Shown here: positions 9,953 through 20,564 of the stretch, one piece after another
How the letters are laid out: every line of letters begins with the position of its first letter
Position numbering within the stretch: position 1 is the first letter of the stretch
Assembly: GCF_001316005.1 (NCBI RefSeq)
Contig: NZ_BBBJ01000012.1
Location: forward strand, 1-56,543
Direction: 5' to 3'
Length of the DNA stretch: 56,543 bases
From: Vulcanisaeta distributa JCM 11217
Lineage (GTDB): Archaea > Thermoproteota > Thermoprotei > Thermoproteales > Thermocladiaceae
Translations under genes and position numbers: made by a program
The notes under the pieces: model-generated
What the model was told of the DNA's origin: nothing
What the model saw: the letters and a program-made list of their open reading frames with translations, nothing else
Database searches by the model: none

Positions 9953-10969
9953 TGGCTATGAAGGAGGTACTCGAGAAAATAGCCAGGGGGGGATTAGCCT
10001 AAGTGTGGATGAGGCTTATGAGGTCGCCAAGGGCATGCTAACGAGCATTGATGAGGCGTTATCAGCGGCAATACTAATGGGCCTGAGGGTGAGGGGGGGT
10101 GAAGCGTCTAGTGAAATTGCCGGCTTTGCAAAGGCGCTCAGGGACTTCTGCGTCAGGATACCAATAGATGATAGGGGGGGTAAGTACGTGGATACCGCCG
10201 GCACTGGAGGTGATGGGTTTGGAACGCTCAATGTGTCCACGGCAGCCGCGTTGGTGGCTGCTTACCTGGGAGCCCACGTGATTAAGCACGGCAATAGAAG
10301 CGTTTCATCAACCTCAGGCAGTGCAGACTTCCTTGAGGCGTTGGGCTTCAACATAAACCTACCACCCAATAAGGCAGCTGAGATGGCGATTAAGTATCGA
10401 TTCGCCTTCGCCTTCGCCCCAGCCTATCACCCAGCAATGAAAAACGTTATGCCCGTAAGGAAGAAGTTGGGCATTAGGACAATATTCAACCTAATAGGGC
10501 CGCTGGCAAACCCAGCCCTACTCACTAGGCAGTTAATTGGTGTTGCGGATAGTTCGTTAATGGATAGAATGGCTGAGGCGGCGCTAATGCTTGGTTATGA
10601 GCATGCGGTGCTCGTTCACGGTGAGCCCGGGATTGACGAGGTTTCGGTTTTCGGCAAGACCATGGTTATCGAGATTAAGGGGGGTAATGTGGATAAGTAC
10701 TTCATTGAGCCCAGGGACTTAGGGCTAGGCATTCATAGGATTGATGAGGTTAGGGTTTCAAGTCCATTGAGTAGCATTGAGAAGGTTAGGCGGGCTATAT
10801 CCGGTGAGGATGAGGCGGCCAGGGACTTCATAGTGCTAATGCCGCGTTTACACTATATGTCGCAGGCATGGTTAGGGATCCCAGGGATGGTGTTGAGTAC
10901 GTGAGGTCACACCTAGACGATGGTTTTTGGAACTACGTGAGTGAGCTCGCCAGGGTGAGTAGGTCATGA
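9952..10969 (+). CDS. trpD: Anthranilate phosphoribosyltransferase, frame broken twice
   Basis: Transfers the phosphoribosyl group from PRPP to anthranilate. Visible: DTAGTGGDGFGTLNVSTAAA (PRPP loop), KHGNRSVSSTSGSADFLEALG, AFAPAYHPAMKNVMPVRK, RTIFNLIGPLANP and VLVHGEPGIDEVS. The start ATG overlaps the trpB stop (TGATG). The frame breaks at the G7 run 9986-9992 (five expected, giving RGISLSVDEAYE) and near 10842, where AAA is read as AA; restoring it gives IVLNAAFTLYVAG and a normal C-terminus ending at 10969. G7 runs at about 10095 and 10173 give RGGE and RGGK with likely extra glycines. Confidence 0.92.
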
Positions 10970-11621
10970 CGCTGCTTAAGATTTGTGGGGGGGTTACTAA
11001 CGCTAGGGATGCTGTAATGGTTAGTAACTATGCTGATTACGTTGGCGTAATAGTGCATTCAAGGATACCAACACCGAGGCTTGTTAACAATGAGGTGGCC
11101 AGAGAAATAATAAAAACGGTTAAGGGGGGGGTCAGGGTAGTCGGTGTCGTGGAGGGCTTGAGCCTATTGATGCCGTTAAATTGATTAATGACCTTGGGTT
11201 TGACGTCCTTCAGTACCATGGCGACTTTGAGCCAAGTGGCGAGGTTATGGACCTGGTTCATGATCTTGGTATTAAGTTGGCACCGGTATTGACATACATG
11301 GGTGATAACTCAATAATTAATAAGGCCGCCAAGCTTGCGTTGATTAATTACGTGGAGTACGTACTCATTGATGCACCGAAAACGAACTTCATTAGATATG
11401 AACATGGCCTCAAACTGCCATTAGACGTGATAAGGGAGGTCAGTGCCATACCTAAAGTTGGTGTTGCTGGTGGTATAAACCCAGATAATGTGTCCCTGGT
11501 GATGAGTTATAGGCCGTTCTTAATCGATGTTAGCTCGGGGGGGGTTGAGAAAAGCCCTGGAATTAAGGATGAGGCGTTAGTGAGGAAGGTCGCGGAGGTG
11601 GTTAGGGGGGGTGTCCGTTAG
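10966..11621 (+). CDS. trpF: Phosphoribosylanthranilate isomerase, frame broken once
   Basis: Isomerises PRA to CdRP. The start overlaps the trpD stop (ATGA). Conserved motifs: KICGVTN at the N-terminus (here KICGGVTN because of a G run at about 10986), DVLQYHGD, and the C-terminal phosphate site GVAGGINPDN and DVSSGVEKSPGIKD (here DVSSGGVEKSPG). The frame breaks near 11163: one base, probably a T, is missing between EG and EPIDAVKLINDLG. Length is about 218 aa after joining. At least three glycine insertions occur in this one gene, two of them within motifs that are otherwise nearly invariant. Confidence 0.92.
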
Positions 11622-12894
11622 GAAGATACCTATTCAATACCTGCCAAAACCCAGGGAACTCACTAATCACCTGCTTAAGTCTGGTGAGGACTTTGTGACG
11701 CTACTCGAGAGTGGACCAGGCTTTCCAGAGAGGTCTAGGTACACAATAGTTGCGTGGGGGGGAATTACCGAGCACCTGGTGGTTGATTGGGATGGTGATT
11801 TATACGGCGAATTAAAGGGATTGGTTAAGAGACTTGGTAGGTTTGAGAGTGGTGATATGGCCCTTGGCTATCTATCCTATGAGGCCGTGGCTTACATGGA
11901 GCCATACTTAAGGAGTTACCTAAGGAGCCGCAGTGGCCGATTGCCGAATTCGTGATACCGAGCAACGTGGTTATTTACGATAACCTACTGGGTAGGGGGG
12001 GCTATGTTAAGGGCGAACTACCTAGTAATGTCTCTGCGGACTTAGACGACTTTGAGGTAGTTGGTAAGGTTGGTGGTACCAGGAGGGAGGACTTCATCAG
12101 GTGGGTTGAGTCCTCGCTTGAGGATATTAGGAATGGTGAGATTTTCCAAATAGTCCTGTCTAGGTACGAGGATTACTCAGTGAGGGGTGATGTGATGAGC
12201 CTATACATGAGATTGGCCGATTTAAATCCATCACCGTACATGTACATAACCAAGTTCGGGGGGGATAAGTACATAGTTGGTACGAGCCTGAGCTGCTGGT
12301 TAAGGTTGATGGTGATAGGGTGGAGACGCATCCAATAGCCGGGACTCGACCAAGGGGGGGTAAGGACCCAATTGATGACTTGAGGCTTGAGGAGGAATTG
12401 ATTAATAGTATTAAGGATAGGGCGGAGCACGTGATGCTCGTCGATCTCGCCAGGAATGACATTGGCAGGGTGTGTAGGTTTGGTACGGTTAGAGTTAAGG
12501 AGTTATACGCCATTGAGAAGTACCAAAGTGTTCAACACCTGGTTTCTAGGGTTGAGGGTGTCCTAGAGCGCGGTAATGATATTGTTGATGCTCTATTTGC
12601 GACGTTTCCTGCCGGTACGGTTAGTGGGGGGGCGCCTAAGCCAAGGGCTATGGAGTTGATCGCGAAGTACGAGGGCGTGGCTAGGGGGGGACCCTATGCA
12701 GGAGCCATTGGTTTGATGCATGGCGGTGGCGGTGAATTCGCAATAATAATAAGGACCTTATTCCTAATGAGTGGCATAGCCAGGATACAGGCGGGGGGGC
12801 TGGAATAGTCTATGACTCAGTACCTGAGCTTGAGTTTCAGGAGACCGAGCATAAGCTGGGTAGTTTGAAGATTGCCATGGGGGGGGTGGTGTGA
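11611..12894 (+). CDS. trpE: Anthranilate synthase component I, frame broken three times
   Basis: Makes anthranilate from chorismate using ammonia from TrpG. Order: N-terminal feedback/structural half with [15 protein letters not shown] (the conserved LLES element bound by tryptophan in the family), then [64 protein letters not shown] (here SGGAPK) and RGPYAGAIG (here RGGPYAG). Breaks: near 11912 (AAA read as AA; restored [16 protein letters not shown]), near 12292 (CCC read as CC; restored [11 protein letters not shown]), and the G7 run 12793-12799 (five expected; restored [12 protein letters not shown]). It starts with GTG inside the end of trpF. Rejoined length is about 427 aa. Confidence 0.92.
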
Positions 12895-13481
12895 TGGAGC
12901 TCGTGGTGATCATAGACAATTATGACTCCTTCACCTATAACATAGCCCAGTACGTGGGTGAGCTTGGGGGGGCCAAGCCACTGGTCTTTAGGAATGATGA
13001 GGTCACTGTTAAGGTAATCGAGAGACTTAGGCCCAATGGCATAATAATATCGCCAGGCCCTGGCAGCCCACTTAACCCCCAGGGATATAGGCATATCCAG
13101 GGATGTAATACAGCACTTCAGAGGTAGGGTACCCATACTGGGTATTTGCCTTGGTCATCAAGTGATTGGCGTCACCTTTGGAGCCAGGATTAGGAGGGCT
13201 AGGACGATAAAGCATGGTAAAACCAGTATTATCAGGTTGATAAGGCCATCGCCAATATTCCAGGGGGGGTTGCCGGACAGGATTGAGGGCATGAGGTATC
13301 ACAGCCTCGTAATAGATGATATACCCAGCGAATTAATAGTCACCGCAGTTTCTGAGGATGATAATGAAGTCATGGCCGTACAGCATAGGGATTACCCAAT
13401 ATTTGGTGTTCAATTCCACCAGAAAGCGTTGGCACACCAATGGGCAAGGAGATACTGAAGAACTTCCTCTCCCTGGGCTAA
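12894..13481 (+). CDS. trpG: Anthranilate synthase component II (glutamine amidotransferase), frame broken twice
   Basis: Releases ammonia from glutamine for TrpE. Visible: [11 protein letters not shown], oxyanion motif SPGPGSP, nucleophile elbow GICLGHQ, and the C-terminal histidine/glutamate region, which becomes [17 protein letters not shown] once one C is restored near 13420. The first break is the C5 run 13076-13080 (four expected; restored [15 protein letters not shown]). The start ATG overlaps the trpE stop (TGATG). G7 runs near 12966 (GELGGAK) and 13263 (FQGGLPD) probably carry an extra glycine each. True stop TAA at 13479-13481; about 195 aa. Confidence 0.92.
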
Positions 13482-13558
13482 TTTAAATTCGTTAATTGCG
13501 CAGAATACTATTTAGCAATAGTCGATTTTTGAAATTATAGTAATTATCTACCTTACCA

Positions 13559-13570
13559 AATTATTTAAGC
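13559..13570 (+). promoter_or_regulatory. Candidate TATA box of ppsA
   Basis: AATTATTTAAGC, with TTTAAG centred about 25 nt before the GTG start at 13591; leaderless spacing. Confidence 0.5.
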
Positions 13571-13590
13571 AATCAGGACATGGCTAGGCC

Positions 13591-16039
13591 GTGGCGGATT
13601 ATAAATTCATAGTTTGGCTCAATGAGGAGGTTAAGGACCCATCAATACTTGGCGGTAAGGGTGCCAATCTGAATAAATTAATTCTCATGGGTATACCCGT
13701 ACCACCCGGCTTTGTGATAACGACTGAGGCATTTAATTACTTCATGACGGTAAATGGACTTAGGGATAGAGTACTCAATATAATCAATGAAGTTGTTAAG
13801 GAGGGAAGGCCTGAGGAGTATGAGGAGGCTGAGAGGAGGATTAAGGAGTTGATACTAAATACCGACATTCCCAAGGACCTTTATGACGAGATATCTAGGG
13901 CATACATGGAGTTAAGTAAGTCCTTTAATACGGATGCTATTGCGGTTGCGGTCAGGTCGAGCGCCAGTGCCGAAGACCTGTGGACAGCTAGTTTCGCGGG
14001 TCAGCAGGATACGTACCTCAACGTGAGGGGGGGTACCGAGGATTTAATCAGGTATGTTAAGTACGTGTGGGCTAGTACGTATAATGCAAGGGCGTTGGCG
14101 TATAGGGATGAGAAGGATATACCGCATGACGTGGCCTACATGGCCGTTATCGTGCAGAAGTTAGTTAATAGCAAGGCGGCAGGTGTTATGTTCACGATAA
14201 ACCCAGTAACCGGTGATAATAACGAGGTTGTTATTGAGGCTTCCTGGGGGGGCCTTGGGGGGAGGCGGTGGTTGGTGGTATGGTGACTCCAGATAGGTGG
14301 GTTGTAGATAAGAGTAAGTTAGTAATTAAGGATAGGGTTGTGGCGAGGAAGGGCGTAATGATTACGAGAGATGAGTCCGGGTTAACGAAGATCGTTGAGG
14401 TGCCAAGCGACTTGGCAGAAAAACCATCATTAAGCGATGCGAGGCAATCGCACTAGCTAAGTTGGGTATTGAGCTTGAGAACCGCGTTGGCTATCCATTG
14501 GACATTGAGTGGGTCATTGATTCAGACTCGGGTAACATATACGTGGTTCAGATGAGGCCTGAAACCGTATACAGTAGCGGTAAGGCCAAGGCAATTAGCG
14601 AGGGTAGGGCAACCACGGGTAAGGCCGTGATTAAGGGAATAGCCGCAAGCCCGGGTATAGCCGTGGGTCGAGTAAGGATTTGCTTAACCCCCCCCGAGGA
14701 GGCCAGGGCTAAGATGAGTAAGGGCGACATATTAGTGACGAAAATGACAAACCCTGACTGGGTGCCGTACATGAAGATGGCATCGGCAATAATAACTGAT
14801 GAGGGCGGCATGACGAGTCACGCAGCCATAGTGTCCAGAGAGCTGGGCATACCGGCTATAGTAGGTACTGGTAACGCAACATCGGTACTTAAGGATGGTG
14901 AGGTCTACACAGTAGACGCTGTGCACGGCGTGGTCTATGAGGGTGAGGTCGAGGAATTAGTAAGTAAGGCGAAGGCCACTAGGGAGGTGCAAGCCGCCGC
15001 GGCGCCCAGCACCAACGAGATAATACTTCACATCTACAAGTCAATAAGGACTGCGACCGGCGTCTACATGAATCTTGGAGTCCCCGAGAAAATCGATGAG
15101 TATAAGGACCTGCCCTTTGACGGTATTGGCTTAATGAGGATAGAATTCGTGCTTTCCAGCTACATCGGTGACCACCCACTTTACTTAATAAGCATTGGTA
15201 ATGAGGAGAAGTTCGTCAATAAATTGGCCGAGGGCGTTGCGTACGTGGCCAAGGCCATATACCCAAGGCCGGTCATTGTTAGGTTTAGTGACTTTAAGAG
15301 TAATGAGTATAGGCAATTAACTGGTGGTGAGAAGTTCGAGCCTGAGGAGAGAAATCCAATGCTTGGTTGGAGGGGGGGTGTTTCGAGGTACATAAGTAGG
15401 GAGTATGAGAAGGCCTTTAGGCTTGAGGTTAGGGCTATCAAGAGGGTTAGGGAGGAAATGAACCTGAACAACGTGCATGTAATGGCGCCATTCGTAAGAG
15501 CTCCCTGGGAACTTGAGAAATTCATGGAGATACTAAATGATGAGGGACTCGGGAGAGATAGGGATTTCAAGGTATACGCAATGGCTGAAATACCCAGTAT
15601 AGCCCTGCTCGTCGAGGATTTCGCAAAGTACGTTGATGGCTTCTCAATAGGCAGTAATGACCTAACGCAACTCATCATGGGTGTTGATAGGGATAACGAC
15701 ATATTAGTTAGGCAAAACCCGAGGTACTTCGACGAGAGGGAACCAGCGGTACTCAGGGCCATGTATGAGATAATAAGGAGGGCTCACGCAATGAATAAGA
15801 GCGTTGGCATATGTGGGCAGGCGCCATCGGTTTACCCAGAAATCACGGAGTTCCTGGTGAGGGCTGGTATCGACTACGTATCGGTGAATCCAGACGCCGT
15901 TATATCGACTAGACTCCTCATAGACTCAATAGAAAGGAAGATAATCCTTGAGGAATTACGTGAGTTAAGGAGGAAGTTAATGCCCACGGAACCAGATGGC
16001 GAATTCCACGAAATACTCAACAAGGTCTTTAAGGGATGA
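13591..16039 (+). CDS. ppsA: Phosphoenolpyruvate synthase, frame broken twice
   Basis: Converts pyruvate and ATP to PEP, AMP and phosphate; in this position it may feed PEP to DAHP and EPSP synthesis as well as to gluconeogenesis. The N-terminal ATP-grasp region shows [21 protein letters not shown] and [11 protein letters not shown]; the central swivelling domain has [21 protein letters not shown] with the phosphohistidine; the C-terminal PEP/pyruvate domain has [16 protein letters not shown] and the catalytic CGQAPS. Breaks: the G6 run 14257-14262 (four expected; restored [15 protein letters not shown]) and near 14442 (GG read as G; restored [14 protein letters not shown]). About 816 aa, family-typical. 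It starts with GTG at leaderless distance from its own box, so it is probably a separate transcript from trp. Confidence 0.94.
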
Positions 16040-16095
16040 GTATAGGGCGAATAGATACTAAATACTTAAAAACAAGGAACTACCTAATCTAATTA

Positions 16096-16722
16096 GTGCT
16101 TGGTCCTGACTTTATAATTAAGGTAATCGTGATAAGCGCCTCAGGAGCCTTAGCACCAGGTCCATTAACCGCCTCAGCGGCCAGCCTCGGTGCACGCATG
16201 GGTTGGAAAGCCGGCCTTAACGAGGCAGTTGGGCACATGACTGTGGAGCTACCGCTTGTCCTGGCAATAGCCTACGGACTTCATTACGTATTCCAAATAC
16301 CAATTGTTAGTACCGCTTTTGGGTTAATTGGTGGAGCATTTTTATTATTCTTCGCATATCTAACGTTAAGGGACGCGTTGAGGGGGGGTGGCTTTAATGT
16401 AAGTGATGCGCCGAGGTATAGCTCGGCAGTGGTAACGGGTGCTACGTTATCACTGTTTAATCCGTATTTCATTGCTTGGTGGATTGGGGGGGTTGGCACG
16501 CCCCTGATAATGGAGGCCTTCCAATCAATGTACTTAATCGGCATAGGCATACTGTATGTTTCTCACGTGTGGCTTGACTATGCATGGCTAACATTAATAG
16601 CGTCCCTAGGCTCCGTGAGCAGGTTAAAGGTTTCGGCATATAAGGCTTTACTAATAGTGCTTGCAGTAGCCATAGCCTATTTCGGAATATCGATGGTAAT
16701 CTCCATGGTTAAATCCCTATAG
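16096..16722 (+). CDS. LysE/RhtB-type amino-acid exporter
   Basis: A 208-aa integral membrane protein with about six hydrophobic segments. GALAPGPLTASAASLGARMGWKAGLN near residues 15-40 is the family's N-terminal signature (APGP followed by a helix with G-W-K-AG). LSLFNPYFIAWWIG matches the mid-protein NP motif. The family exports lysine, arginine, homoserine or other small amino acids; the substrate cannot be read here. It starts with GTG 56 nt after ppsA and is followed by the MaoC gene. G runs near 16383 and 16485 give GGG and IGGVG with likely extra glycines. The frame is intact. Confidence 0.8.
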   Translation: MLGPDFIIKVIVISASGALAPGPLTASAASLGARMGWKAGLNEAVGHMTVELPLVLAIAYGLHYVFQIPIVSTAFGLIGGAFLLFFAYLTLRDALRGGGFNVSDAPRYSSAVVTGATLSLFNPYFIAWWIGGVGTPLIMEAFQSMYLIGIGILYVSHVWLDYAWLTLIASLGSVSRLKVSAYKALLIVLAVAIAYFGISMVISMVKSL

Positions 16723-16760
16723 TAATGCTTAAACGTAAAATTGAATAAAAATCTCAATGA

Positions 16761-17834
16761 ATGACCACGATGGTTAATGCTGGTTACTTTGGTCCGTTTT
16801 TTGAGGATTTTGTTGTTGGTTCTGTGGTTAGGCATAGGCCCTGTAGGTCTGTTGATTTCTACGACAACATCCTCTGGTCCTCATTAACTTTAGACTACAC
16901 ACCGCTTTACCTAGACCGTGAGTACGCATCGCACACGGATTTTGGCAATGTTGTCATAAACCCGAGGTTCCTACTATCCCTCGTGATTGGCATCGCCACT
17001 AGGGATACGAGCATAAACACCATGGCCTTCCTGGGCATTGACTATGAGAAGTTGATTAGGCCTGTTTACCCAAGCGATACCATTTGCGTTGAGTCTGAGG
17101 TTGTCAATAAGCGTGAGTCCAGGAGTAGGCCTGGCATGGGGGGGATCGTGACCTGGGTTCACAGGGCGTATAATCAGAGGGGGGGTGACTTGGTCTATGA
17201 GGTTAGGAGGAGCAACCTAATCTATAAACGCGATGAGTCACCGTGGATCAAGTTCCTAAGGGGGGGTGAGTCCGTGGGTGCGGTTGAGGAGAAGCCAACC
17301 GCCGGTTCGAGACCCATCGACTACTCAGCCATGCAGTTTACGCAGTTGGGTCATGATCCATGGCTCGGCAGGTTTTTCGAAGACTTCAGGCCTGGTGAGG
17401 TGATTGTTCATAGGCTTGGTAGGACTGTCTATGAATTCGATAATGTACTAAGCACCGTACTATCAATGAACACGGCGACGCTACACTTCGATGAGGAGTA
17501 CATGCTTTATCATGATTATGGGAGGCCCGTCGTCCAGGGGCCATTCATTGTTGGTCTTGCCTCCGGCCTATCATCAATTGACCTAACAATGAACATTGCC
17601 GCCGACCTGGGTATCACGGAGCTTAGGTTAAGGGCGCCCGTATTCCACGGAGACACACTGCACGCGGTGAGTGAGGTACTAAGTGTTGAGGGATCTGGCA
17701 ACGCGAGGTTTGGGGTAGTCACGGTGAGGACAAGGCTGTATAAGGGTATGATGAGGACCGAGACCGCAGAAATAACAAGAAAAATAGCAATATACAGAAG
17801 GGAACACACACCATGGAGATTTATATGGAGGTAA
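16761..17834 (+). CDS. Tandem MaoC-like hotdog dehydratase, mesaconyl-CoA hydratase-like
   Basis: Two repeated hotdog halves: residues about 8-150 (GPFFEDFVVGSVVRHR, then LTLDYTPLYLDREY) and about 205-350 (GRFFEDFRPGEVIVHR, then LSMNTATLHFDEEY). Both start with the same FFEDF-x-x-G opening seen in MaoC enoyl-CoA hydratases. At 357 aa it resembles double-domain mesaconyl-C1-CoA or related hydratases rather than single 150-aa MaoC proteins. The substrate is probably a branched or dicarboxylic enoyl-CoA; that is inference. No CoA pathway genes are adjacent; the acyl-CoA island starts about 16 kb away. Intact frame; G runs near 17139, 17180 and 17263 give double glycines. Confidence 0.72.
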   Translation: MTTMVNAGYFGPFFEDFVVGSVVRHRPCRSVDFYDNILWSSLTLDYTPLYLDREYASHTDFGNVVINPRFLLSLVIGIATRDTSINTMAFLGIDYEKLIRPVYPSDTICVESEVVNKRESRSRPGMGGIVTWVHRAYNQRGGDLVYEVRRSNLIYKRDESPWIKFLRGGESVGAVEEKPTAGSRPIDYSAMQFTQLGHDPWLGRFFEDFRPGEVIVHRLGRTVYEFDNVLSTVLSMNTATLHFDEEYMLYHDYGRPVVQGPFIVGLASGLSSIDLTMNIAADLGITELRLRAPVFHGDTLHAVSEVLSVEGSGNARFGVVTVRTRLYKGMMRTETAEITRKIAIYRREHTPWRFIWR

Positions 17835-17956
17835 TTATGTGCCTAAAAATTGATGTTATACATAGTTTTATTTTCAGCGCCTTAACTTAAAACATTGATG
17901 TCTCTTTGTTGACTCTAGCGAAAGTCTTTTATTTAGGGATTGAACTTAGAAATTAA

Positions 17957-18291
17957 ATGCCGAGTCCAAAACCAGTCAATGGGCTTCCATACAGAACAAA
18001 GATATACATCAATAATCAAGTCCTATTACCGGCGAGGCTCGTTAGAATCCTCGGAATTGAGTGGGCTAAGTATGCAGACATAACGATTAAACATAATGAT
18101 GATGTGATTACATTAAGGCGTGTAGCCTCCTCAGGACTAGGCATACGGCGAGTAGGCAGTTCACAATACCGAAGGAAATAAGGGAGAAGTACGGGATAAT
18201 GCCGTTAGATGATGTTGAGGTCATTAATATAAGGCCTATAAAAATTAAGGAGGTTGAGATTAATACGAAGCAAGTTATTCTAGATGAGTAA
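17957..18291 (+). CDS. Double AbrB/SpoVT-type DNA-binding protein, frame broken once
   Basis: A small protein with two swapped-hairpin-like halves. The first has YRTKIYINNQVLLPARLVRILGI and the second, in another frame, RQFTIPKEIREKYGI, the textbook AbrB pattern (IPKEIRE-x-x-GI). The join is around 18140-18155, where one base is missing or two are extra. About 111 aa after joining. AbrB-family proteins act as transcription regulators or antitoxins; no toxin gene is adjacent. It sits between the MaoC gene and the convergent pyrC, 123 nt after the former. Confidence 0.7.
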
Positions 18292-18314
18292 TAGGTGTAA
18301 GGAGATCTCTGAAA

Positions 18315-19633
18315 TTAATGTGGTAGTGAATTCTCCAGTAACTTCCTGGTCGCGCCATCCACATACTCCTCATTGAGGTATGCCAACTTACCGTGAAGTA
18401 TTGTTGCGACTACGGCAACATCAACCTCAAAGCCCTTAAATGGCGAGAACTTAGCCTTAGACCTAAACTTCTCGGGTTCTATCCTATGCCTAGCCTTGGT
18501 ATTTATTATGGTTAAATCGGCGCAAGAGCCCTGCTTAATCCCCACATTAAGCCCAAGGAATTTAGCCGGCCTCTCCTGAATAGCCCTTATTACCGTACCC
18601 AAGTCGGCAAATCCACGGCGCCATAACGTGAGCAATAATGGTGCGGTTGTCTCAAGGCCAACGATGCCCGGTGGCGCCTCATCGTATGGTTTATCCTTCT
18701 CCCAATCCGCATGTGGTGCGTGGTCGCTAGCCACAATGGGCACCTCGCCCCTAATGAACATTGCCAATAACTCCCTCCTCGTGGTTTCATCCCTAAGCGG
18801 TGGATTCACCTTACAGTAGGCCGGCTTATCAGCCCTTGCGAGGCACTCTTCCTGGCTTAGTAACATGTGGTGTGGTGTTACGTCAAAGGTAATGTCAAGT
18901 CCACTTAGCCTAATCATGCTTATTGACTGAGGAAGCGTTAAGTGGGTCATGTGGACCTTGGTGCCATACCTATATACTAACTTAATGATGTTATGAACAC
19001 AGGCTAACTCAGCCCTTGGGCCCCTAATCACATTGTGATGCTCAAAATCCCTAGGCCCACTGTACTGACTAATAATTACTGGGTCCTCACAATGCATCAC
19101 TATTGGTATCCCAACCTAGCCGCCTCCCGGAATAGGGCCTCTAGGTATTGATCACCGCCATACTCAGAAACCTCCTCAGGAAGTACCTCACCAACAGCGT
19201 AAGCACCATTACTTAGTGCGTCCTTAAGCATTGATGGGTCCTGGGGGGGAGCGCCGAAGTAATGCCTAATGTGCAGATTCGTTTTCCTGCCAAATTCCTC
19301 GATTTTTCTCCTCAATAATTCAACGGTTTTTATTGGAGGTTTTGTGTTGGGCATGTCGCCAACAGCCACGTAGCCGCCAGCCAACGCGGCCTGGGTCCCA
19401 CTGACCGCGTCCTCTTTGTAGGATAGGTCGAAGTCCCTAAAATGGACGTGAATATCCACGAAACCAGGAAGTAAAAGGTATTGATTCGGCAATTCCAACT
19501 TACTACCTGCCTCAATGGGTTCATTACCAACGTACGTAATCTCACTACCCGTAATACCCACATAAACCTCCTTAACACTACCCCTCACGTAAGCCCTAGC
19601 CCTAATTAATACGTCAGGCCTGGAAATACCCAT
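18315..19633 (-). CDS. pyrC: Dihydroorotase, frame broken once
   Basis: Zinc amidohydrolase of pyrimidine synthesis, cyclising carbamoyl-aspartate. Metal motifs: DIHVHFRD after the first beta strands, MHCEDP, HMTHLT, NPPLRD and SDHAPH; the last segment GSCADLTIIN is the composite domain. The frame breaks near 19113: GGGG is read as GGG on the coding strand, and restoring it gives ARLGIPIVMHCEDP. About 440 aa. The run of seven near 19243 gives GAPPQDP, possibly one proline too many. It stands alone among regulator and Fe-S assembly genes; convergent with the AbrB gene. Confidence 0.93.
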
Positions 19634-19676
19634 TAATGAGCAATTATTAATCCTAAATTAAAGTTCTTCATTGTGT

Positions 19677-20449
19677 TTATAAATTCGGTTTCGCTATTTC
19701 CTTAAAGAACCTCTCATAGCCCATTGACTCAATCATCTTAACAACCTCTTCTCCACCAACGTGAACCACGGAGCCCCCCCTGGCCATCACAATAACCCTA
19801 GTGGGTTTAACGTAGTGGAGTATCTCCGCGTGATGTGTGGTGACGAGGATTGCCGTACCCTCCTGGGCAAGTCTCGCAATTGACCTGCCTATTATCGCTA
19901 TACCGTCCACGTCAAGTCCAGAGTCGGGTTCGTCAAGCATGGCCACCTTGGTTTGTACATTAGGAGTTGAAGCATCTCAGCCCTCTTAGACTCACCACCG
20001 CTGAATCCTGCATGAACACCCCCCCTCGATAAGTGCTCAGGCTTTAGGCCAAGCTCAGTTGTTAACTTAGTCATCTCGGCGATGACCTGTGGTGGCGGTG
20101 GATCTGTTATTCGTTTACCAGCCTTCTTATTGATCATTGCGGTTATTAGGGTCGAGAGCCTAACCTCAGGTACAGGGGGGGTCGGATTTTGCAGGGCAAG
20201 TAGTATTCCCTTCTGAACCCTCTCCTCAGGGTATAGCTTCACTATGGACTCACCGTCAAGCCTAATATCACCACCGACCACGTTGTACCTGGGATGACCG
20301 GCAATTGTTAGGAAGAGTGTGGTCTTACCGCTACCGTTTGGTCCCATGATCGCTACAACCTCGCCCGACTCAACGGTTAAGTTAACATTATTTAGTATTC
20401 TCTTACCATCAACCTCAACACTTAGATTAATTACCTCAAGCTTCGTCAT
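19677..20449 (-). CDS. sufC: SufC, Fe-S cluster assembly ATPase, frame broken once
   Basis: ABC-type ATPase of the SUF Fe-S scaffold complex, cytosolic with no membrane partner. Walker A GPNGSGKTT, the SufC-specific HPRYNVVGGDI region, signature FSGGESKRAEMLQL, Walker B VAMLDEPDSGLDVDGI and the H-loop TTHHAEIL. The frame breaks near 19948 where AAA is read as AA; restored YKPKVAMLDEPDSGL. About 257 aa, family-typical. It is divergent from sufB1, with 115 nt between start codons that should hold both promoters (TTTTTAAT on the minus strand near 20480). Confidence 0.94.
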
Positions 20450-20564
20450 TATTGGTCACGTAGCTTCTGTGACACTGATTAAAAACTTTTCGGCAGTGTC
20501 TATGTAGGCTTATCATTAGAAAACTTAATAATGAATAATATGATCAGTATTCTAAAGAATAGTT

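Noticed and set aside
12320..12513. Minus-strand serine/leucine-rich frames across the trpE region
   Set aside because: They overlap trpE motifs read on the plus strand (GTRPRG, LARNDIG) and show antisense composition.
14143..14469. Recoding of stop codons (selenocysteine or pyrrolysine) as an explanation for broken genes
   Set aside because: At every break the protein similarity continues in a different frame, not through the stop in the same frame, and stops are of all three types.
15181..15762. 193-codon open frame on the minus strand opposite ppsA
   Set aside because: It lies wholly inside ppsA, has serine/leucine-rich low-complexity composition typical of an antisense reading, and the plus strand keeps all PEP synthase motifs.
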